A stretch of 40,369 nt of DNA. Origin: Bacteroidales bacterium. GTDB taxonomy: Bacteria; Bacteroidota; Bacteroidia; Bacteroidales; UBA10428. The position numbers and the translations under genes were made by a program. Below are positions 35,746 through 40,369 of this stretch, piece by piece (position 1 is the stretch's first letter; every line of letters starts with the position of its first letter). The notes beneath the pieces were generated by a model. It was not told where the DNA came from and did no database searches. It worked only from the letters and a program-made list of their open reading frames with translations. The DNA lies in NCBI GenBank assembly GCA_016934395.1, contig JAFGSZ010000010.1, forward strand, positions 1-40,369, in the 5' to 3' direction.

Positions 35746-36438
35746 TTATGATTGAAATTTATATCCAACTCCCTTTACCGTTACAATCTTTTTTTCACCA
35801 ATTTTTTCCCTGAGTTTACGAATATATACATCAATAGTACGGTCCCCTACAAATACATCTGTTCCCCATAGGTGATCAAAAATTTCTTCCCGTGTAAAAA
35901 CACGCGATGGTTTTGAGGTTAACAATAAAAGAAGTTTAAATTCCTTTCTTGGCAATATTATTTCTTCTGAATCCAGATATACCATATATTTTTCCGGATC
36001 AATCGTAAGATCAGAAAATTTTAAAGCGGTGGTGTCAAGCGATGTGCCTGCTTTGTTTCCGTACCGTTTTAATAAGGCCTTTAGTCTGGTTATTAATACT
36101 TTTGGTTTTACAGGCTTGGTAATATAATCATCGGCACCGGCTTCAAAACCTGCTATTTGGGAATAATCTTCCAGCCTGGCTGTTAGAAATACAATCAGTG
36201 TATTTTCCAATAATGGATTTTGCCTCAATTTCTCACAGATTTCCATTCCATCCATCTCAGGCATCATTACATCAAGTATTACCACATGCGGGGTAACCTT
36301 TTGGGCAAGCTGAATAGCATCATGTCCGTTTGTAGCCGTATACATCGAAAAACCCTCTTTTTTTAAATTATAGGATAAAAACTCCAGTATATCCGATTCA
36401 TCATCAACTGCGAGGATCTTTATGTTATTATAGTCCAT
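35746..36438 (-). CDS. PhoB-like OmpR-family response regulator (copy 1)
   Basis: 230 residues from the ATG at 36438; an open frame continues 44 codons upstream, but MDYNNIKILAVDDE aligns with the start of the second copy at 39639. The receiver has the acidic pair Asp12/Asp13, phospho-acceptor Asp56 in VILDVMMPEMDG, FLTAR and YITKPVKP. The winged-helix domain (~130-230) ends DRTIDVYIRKLREKIG and GVGYKFQS. It is divergent from the phosphate transporter gene, which suggests control of phosphate uptake. No histidine kinase is adjacent. It is close in sequence to the regulator at 38938-39639. Confidence 0.9.
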   Translation of the reverse strand: MDYNNIKILAVDDESDILEFLSYNLKKEGFSMYTATNGHDAIQLAQKVTPHVVILDVMMPEMDGMEICEKLRQNPLLENTLIVFLTARLEDYSQIAGFEAGADDYITKPVKPKVLITRLKALLKRYGNKAGTSLDTTALKFSDLTIDPEKYMVYLDSEEIILPRKEFKLLLLLTSKPSRVFTREEIFDHLWGTDVFVGDRTIDVYIRKLREKIGEKKIVTVKGVGYKFQS

Positions 36439-36552
36439 GTTACTATTTCCATTAATAAAAATTAACGGAATAAATATAAAGGGTAACACACACACTAATG
36501 TTAAATTAAAATTACAATTTGCCTTGGCTATTTTAAGATTTAATGAATTGGC

Positions 36553-36568
36553 ATAACAAAAAATTAAC
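36553..36568 (+). promoter_or_regulatory. Candidate Pho box upstream of the PiT gene
   Basis: ATAAC (36553-36557) and TTAAC (36564-36568) recur at exactly 11 bp with an A-rich spacer. A possible -7 sequence (TCTGTTTT, 36578-36585) begins 10 bases downstream. Known Pho boxes are direct repeats of 11-bp period placed about 10 bp before the -10/-7 element. Confidence 0.35.
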
Positions 36569-36635
36569 ATTATCCATTCTGTTTTTCAATTTAGAAATTA
36601 TCTTTACGGCGTATTGAAAAAAGAAATTTAAACTT

Positions 36636-38933
36636 ATGGAGATATTTTACATTGTAATTGTAGCTGTATTATTTATCCTGGCAATATCCGATCTTGTGGT
36701 CGGTGTAAGTAATGATGCCGTTAATTTTCTAAATTCTGCTATTGGTTCAAAAGCTGCCCCTTTCCGCCTGATAATGATAATTGCAGCTGCCGGTATTCTT
36801 ATAGGCACAACATTTTCGAGCGGAATGATGGAAGTAGCCCGAAAAGGAATTTTTCATCCCGAACAGTTTTACTTTTCTGAAATTATGATCATTTTCCTGG
36901 CAGTAATGATTACCGACGTTATTCTGCTTGACCTGTTTAACACTTTTGGATTACCAACCTCCACTACCGTTTCTATTGTTTTTGAATTGCTGGGAGCTGC
37001 GGTGGGTGTGGCCATTATTAAAATATCCCATTCTCCTGAAGGAATAAACAGTATGGGGGATTATATCAACTCCGAGCGGGCATTACTCATTATTTCAGGG
37101 ATCCTTTTATCGGTGATCATTGCATTTTCGGTGGGCGCCATTGTACAATATTTTTCCAGGTTAATGTTTTCTTTTAATTACAATAAATCATTAAAGTGGC
37201 TTGGGTCCATTTGGGGTGGCCTGGCCATTACAGCAATTACCTATTTTATTTTGCTTAAGGGCGCTAAAGGAATCTCATTTTTATCTTCTGAGAATTTAAC
37301 CTGGATACAGGAACATTCCATGCTTATCCTGGGTTGGAGTTTTTTATTCTGGACTGTTCTTATGCAATTATTAATCTGGTTATTTAAGATAAATATTCTG
37401 AAAATAATTGTCCTTGTGGGAACATTTGCCCTGGCAATGGCCTTTGCGGGAAATGACCTGGTGAATTTTATCGGGGTACCGCTGGCAGGTTTTGAATCTT
37501 TTAAAGCTTTTATCGCTTCTTCCGGGTTTTCACCCGAAACCTTTGCCATGGATGCCCTGCAGGCAAAAGTAAAAACTCCTACCCTGTTTTTATTACTTGC
37601 CGGAATTATAATGGTAATCACATTATGGTTATCTAAAAAGGCCCGGTCGGTTGTAAAAACCTCTATTAACTTAAGCGACCAGAATGTGGTGGAAGAACGG
37701 TTTGAATCTTCGGTGCTGGCCCGCTCACTGGTGCGTCAATCGATATTCGTGGGTAACTTTTTCAGGAAAATTATTCCCAATCCCTTACAAAAGAAAATAG
37801 AAAAAAGATTCGATCCGGCCTATTTTAAAAAGACCGTTAAAAAAGACAAAGAAATTGCCTTCGACCTGGTAAGGGCTTCAGTAAACCTGGTAGTTGCCAG
37901 CATATTAATTGCGTTTGCCACATCATTAAAACTTCCCTTATCCACCACCTATGTTACTTTTATGGTAGCCATGGGTACATCCCTGGCCGACGGGGCCTGG
38001 GACCGTGAAAGTGCCGTATATCGAATAACCGGTGTAATTACTGTAATTGGAGGATGGTTTTTTACCGCATTAAGCGCTTTTTCAGCCGCTTTGGTTATTG
38101 CCCTTTTAATCAGCTGGGGGGGGATGATCGCTATTGCAGCCCTGATAATGCTGGCCGTGTTTTTTATTTATAAAACCCATGTTTTACATAAAAAGCGTAC
38201 AGAATCAGAGAAAAAAACGGAACTGGAAATACGCAGTGATGCAGCATTAGACGGTGAATCGGTTTATCAAAACTGCACCACCTCTGTCGTTGCCACGCTG
38301 CTGGCTGTATCTGAGATTTACAAAATAATTTTAACAGGTTTAATAAACGAAAAGCGCAAAAAGCTGAAAAAAGCCCTGAAAGATGTTAAATCATTAAATA
38401 AAGAAGTAAAAGCGCTAAAGAAAAATATACACAACACCATTCGAAGAATTGAGGAAGAGGAATCCGTGGAAAGCGGCAATTATTATGTGCAGATATTGGA
38501 TTATCTCCGCGAAATTGTGCACTGTGTTACCTATATTTCAAATCCTGTATTTGATCATGTGGATAACAATCACGCTCCGCTTCTTAATTATCAATCGGAA
38601 GATTTAAAAAACCTGTCTGCTAAAACAGAAAACTATTATAGCAGGTTAATCCAGATTATTACCAAAAATTCCTACAAGCAAACGGATCAATCCATTGCTC
38701 TTATGTATGAACTGGTGGAAGATATTTCAAAGTTTAAGAAGAAACACTTAAAACAGATTAAGAAAGACTCTATTAGCACGCGTATAAGTCTGCTGTATCT
38801 TGATGTATTATCAGAATCGAAAAACCTGCTTTTGTACAGTAACAACCTGCTGAAAGCTTTCAGGGATTTTGCCGAATACAATAAACTGAGTAAAATTAAA
38901 AAAATTAAAAAGGATATATTGCCGATAAATTAA
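36636..38933 (+). CDS. Inorganic phosphate transporter, PiT family, with C-terminal PhoU-like domain
   Basis: 765 residues. The membrane part (~1-530) carries both halves of the PiT signature: VSNDAVNF near Asn26/Asp27 and AGNDLVNF near Asn273/Asp274. FGLPTSTTVS and LKLPLSTTYV are the matching GxPxSTT-type motifs, and about ten hydrophobic segments are visible. The soluble C-terminal third (~555-765) is helical and charged, with a coiled-coil stretch (KKLKKALKDVKSLNKEVKAL in part), and resembles PhoU/DUF47 proteins that accompany phosphate transporters elsewhere. Cation-coupled phosphate uptake through the inner membrane is expected. A PhoB-like regulator is encoded divergently upstream and a second one convergently, four bases past its stop. 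Confidence 0.92.
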   Translation: MEIFYIVIVAVLFILAISDLVVGVSNDAVNFLNSAIGSKAAPFRLIMIIAAAGILIGTTFSSGMMEVARKGIFHPEQFYFSEIMIIFLAVMITDVILLDLFNTFGLPTSTTVSIVFELLGAAVGVAIIKISHSPEGINSMGDYINSERALLIISGILLSVIIAFSVGAIVQYFSRLMFSFNYNKSLKWLGSIWGGLAITAITYFILLKGAKGISFLSSENLTWIQEHSMLILGWSFLFWTVLMQLLIWLFKINILKIIVLVGTFALAMAFAGNDLVNFIGVPLAGFESFKAFIASSGFSPETFAMDALQAKVKTPTLFLLLAGIIMVITLWLSKKARSVVKTSINLSDQNVVEERFESSVLARSLVRQSIFVGNFFRKIIPNPLQKKIEKRFDPAYFKKTVKKDKEIAFDLVRASVNLVVASILIAFATSLKLPLSTTYVTFMVAMGTSLADGAWDRESAVYRITGVITVIGGWFFTALSAFSAALVIALLISWGGMIAIAALIMLAVFFIYKTHVLHKKRTESEKKTELEIRSDAALDGESVYQNCTTSVVATLLAVSEIYKIILTGLINEKRKKLKKALKDVKSLNKEVKALKKNIHNTIRRIEEEESVESGNYYVQILDYLREIVHCVTYISNPVFDHVDNNHAPLLNYQSEDLKNLSAKTENYYSRLIQIITKNSYKQTDQSIALMYELVEDISKFKKKHLKQIKKDSISTRISLLYLDVLSESKNLLLYSNNLLKAFRDFAEYNKLSKIKKIKKDILPIN

Positions 38934-38937
38934 ACCT

Positions 38938-39639
38938 TTACTCTTTAAATTTATAGCCAATACCTTTAATGGTTTTAATATTTTTATCTCCGATTTTCTC
39001 GCGTAATTTCCTGATATGAACATCTATGGTGCGATCGCCCACAATAATATCATCGCCCCATACATGATGAAAAATTTCGTCGCGGGTAAAAACCTTTCCC
39101 GGTTTGGATGAAAGTAACAACAACAGTTCAAATTCTTTCTTAGGCAATGCCAATTCCTTATCTCCCTTTTTTACCATAAAGCGTTCACGGTCTATTTCAA
39201 GGTCGCCCCGGATTACTTTTACCTCACCTGAAGAAATATCGGTAGTTTCCCTTAATTTACCCGCCCGTTTCAACAGCGCTTTTATTCTGCTGGTTAACAC
39301 TTTGGGTTTAATCGGTTTCATTATATAATCATCTCCACCGGCTTCAAAACCGGCAATCTGGGAATAATCTTCTCCCCTGGCCGTGAGAAAAGTAATCAGT
39401 GTATCCTCAAGCTGGGGATAGGATCTGAGCAATTCGCAGGTTTCAATGCCGTCCATTTCAGGCATCATAATATCGAGCAGTATCAGGTGCGGTTTAAACT
39501 TCACGGCTTTTTCAATAGCTTCTTTTCCGTTTTTTGCCGCATATAAATCAAATCCGACCTTTTGAAGGTTATAGCTGATAAATTCAACAATATCCGGTTC
39601 ATCATCCACAATAAGAACCCTGTATTTTGTGTAATCCAT
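38938..39639 (-). CDS. PhoB-like OmpR-family response regulator (copy 2)
   Basis: 233 residues. The receiver has Asp12/Asp13, Asp56 in LLDIMMPEMDG, FLTAR and YIMKPIKP. The DNA-binding winged helix ends DRTIDVHIRKLREKIG and GIGYKFKE. It matches the regulator at 35746-36438 along the whole length, including EDYSQIAGFEAG and the FTR(D/E)EIF(D/H)H recognition region, so both may bind the same DNA sites. It is convergent with the phosphate transporter gene and divergent from the TonB receptor gene. No partner kinase is visible in the window. Confidence 0.9.
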   Translation of the reverse strand: MDYTKYRVLIVDDEPDIVEFISYNLQKVGFDLYAAKNGKEAIEKAVKFKPHLILLDIMMPEMDGIETCELLRSYPQLEDTLITFLTARGEDYSQIAGFEAGGDDYIMKPIKPKVLTSRIKALLKRAGKLRETTDISSGEVKVIRGDLEIDRERFMVKKGDKELALPKKEFELLLLLSSKPGKVFTRDEIFHHVWGDDIIVGDRTIDVHIRKLREKIGDKNIKTIKGIGYKFKE

Positions 39640-39801
39640 AACGACAATTTTTTATTCAGGTTAAAAATACTATTTATTCACTATTCATCATAGCTAATCT
39701 ATAAAATTTATATAAACCATAGTTTCTGGTAACATCCGGAATTACGGGTTTAGGGCCATTGCCGGATAACCCTTCCTTCCTGTTGGTATACCCTTAATAT
39801 G

Positions 39802-39835
39802 TTAACGCAAACTTAACTTTATAATAATGATTTTG
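39802..39835 (+). promoter_or_regulatory. Candidate Pho box and -7 element upstream of the TonB-dependent receptor
   Basis: TTAAC occurs at 39802-39806 and again at 39813-39817, an exact 11-bp period. TGATTTTG at 39828-39835 (one mismatch to TAnnTTTG) begins 10 bases after the second repeat. The same arrangement precedes the PiT gene. Transcription would start about 98 bases before the receptor ATG. Confidence 0.4.
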
Positions 39836-39938
39836 TCACTTCGCCCGGAGTATTAATTCATATTTTTCTATCGATTGAAATATCAACTTCATCAGGTTGT
39901 AAGCCATTCATTATATGATTTTTAATGTGATACACAAT

Positions 39939-40369
39939 ATGAGAAATTTTACACTTTTTATCTTTTTATTACTTTTTGTCCACCAGATATTGCCTGCACA
40001 GACGGGTACCCTTCGCGGGAAAATTATAGATGCAAAAACCGGTGAGGAATTGATTGGCGCCACTGTAGTGGTTACGGGAACTGTAAAAGGCACAATATCT
40101 GATTTTGACGGTAATTTTTCCCTTCCGCTGGAACCCGGCACACATAATATTACCATTAGTTACATTTCTTATGAAACCCTGAACTTCCCCGGAGTGGAAA
40201 TTAAAGACGGTGAGGTTACCCTGTTAAATGTAAATCTTGGCGAGGCCAGTGTGGCCCTGGAAGAAGTTAAAGTGGTGGCCCGGTCGAGACAACGAACGGA
40301 GGCTGCTCTGCAAATTCTGCAGAAAAAATCGGCTATGGTGCTGGATGGTATTTCCGCCCAGCAAATTAC
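39939..40369 (+). CDS. TonB-dependent receptor, N-terminal part (3' end cut by window)
   Basis: 143 codons are visible from the ATG at 39939. A signal peptide (1-21, ending LPAQ) is followed by a CarboxypepD_reg-like beta domain (~22-105: LRGKIIDAKTGEELIGATV, TVKGTISDFDGNFSL), then LEEVKVVARSR and KKSAMVLDGISAQQI, the usual entry to the plug domain. These are SusC-like or general outer-membrane receptors driven by TonB. Its substrate cannot be told from this part. The upstream TTAAC repeats and the PhoB-like neighbour make phosphate or organophosphate uptake a reasonable guess. Confidence 0.88.
   Translation, partial: MRNFTLFIFLLLFVHQILPAQTGTLRGKIIDAKTGEELIGATVVVTGTVKGTISDFDGNFSLPLEPGTHNITISYISYETLNFPGVEIKDGEVTLLNVNLGEASVALEEVKVVARSRQRTEAALQILQKKSAMVLDGISAQQI

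Noticed and set aside
36439-36570. 44-codon upstream extension of the first PhoB-like regulator
   Set aside because: The extension is hydrophobic noise from intergenic DNA, and the second copy starts at the equivalent of 36438.

Overview
The window is a chromosomal segment of an AT-rich member of the Bacteroidota, probably a polysaccharide-degrading Bacteroidia. Phylum-level evidence: starts preceded by A-rich stretches rather than Shine-Dalgarno motifs; several TAnnTTTG-type -7 promoter elements; a type IX secretion (T9SS) sorting domain; DUF3857/transglutaminase secreted proteins; multi-PAS hybrid kinases; and a TonB-dependent receptor with a CarboxypepD_reg-like N-terminus. I cannot place it below phylum/class level. 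No rRNA, tRNA, CRISPR array, insertion sequence or phage gene was seen.

Layout. (1) 1-3456 (-): large secreted multidomain protein, cut by the window edge: NodB-type deacetylase, malectin domain, five PKD repeats, further C-terminal domains. (2) 4229-7494 (+): tight three-gene operon of an acyl carrier protein, an AsnB-type glutamine amidotransferase and an enlarged NAD synthetase-like ATP pyrophosphatase. This is the most likely undescribed biosynthetic unit here. (3) 7551-7940 (-): small STAS-like protein. (4) 8352-16479 (+): secreted carbohydrate-active block: beta-helix protein, FkbM methyltransferase, GH30_8 glucuronoxylanase with a CBM60 module, GH2 beta-glucuronidase-like enzyme and a lipoprotein alpha/beta hydrolase. 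It has no SusC/SusD pair. (5) 16498-16861 (-): decayed DUF3788 gene; 16957-18066 (-): T9SS-exported protein of unknown function. (6) 18189-25399: two large hybrid sensor kinases (-) either side of an esterase-fold protein (+) whose nucleophile serine is alanine. (7) 25579-31313 (-): SRAP DNA-protein crosslink protein, two tandem DUF3857/transglutaminase proteins (one has lost its cysteine) and an outer-membrane beta-barrel protein. (8) 31792-35692: SlyD-like isomerase (+), omega-amidase-like hydrolase (-), an Hpt/receiver pair (-) and a secreted TPR protein (+). (9) 35746-40369: phosphate module: two closely similar PhoB-like regulators around a PiT transporter with a PhoU-like tail, followed by the start of a TonB-dependent receptor.

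How the parts may work together. The xylan block would cut glucuronoxylan (GH30_8), remove glucuronate (GH2) and possibly remove esters (alpha/beta hydrolase). The hybrid kinases end in receiver domains, and the free-standing Hpt and CheY-like receiver could continue their phosphorelay. In the phosphate module, TTAAC half-sites repeated at 11-bp spacing precede both the PiT gene and the TonB receptor gene, each about 10 bp upstream of a possible -7 element. That is the geometry of Pho boxes in other phyla and suggests PhoB-like control of both. These links are inferences from sequence and position.
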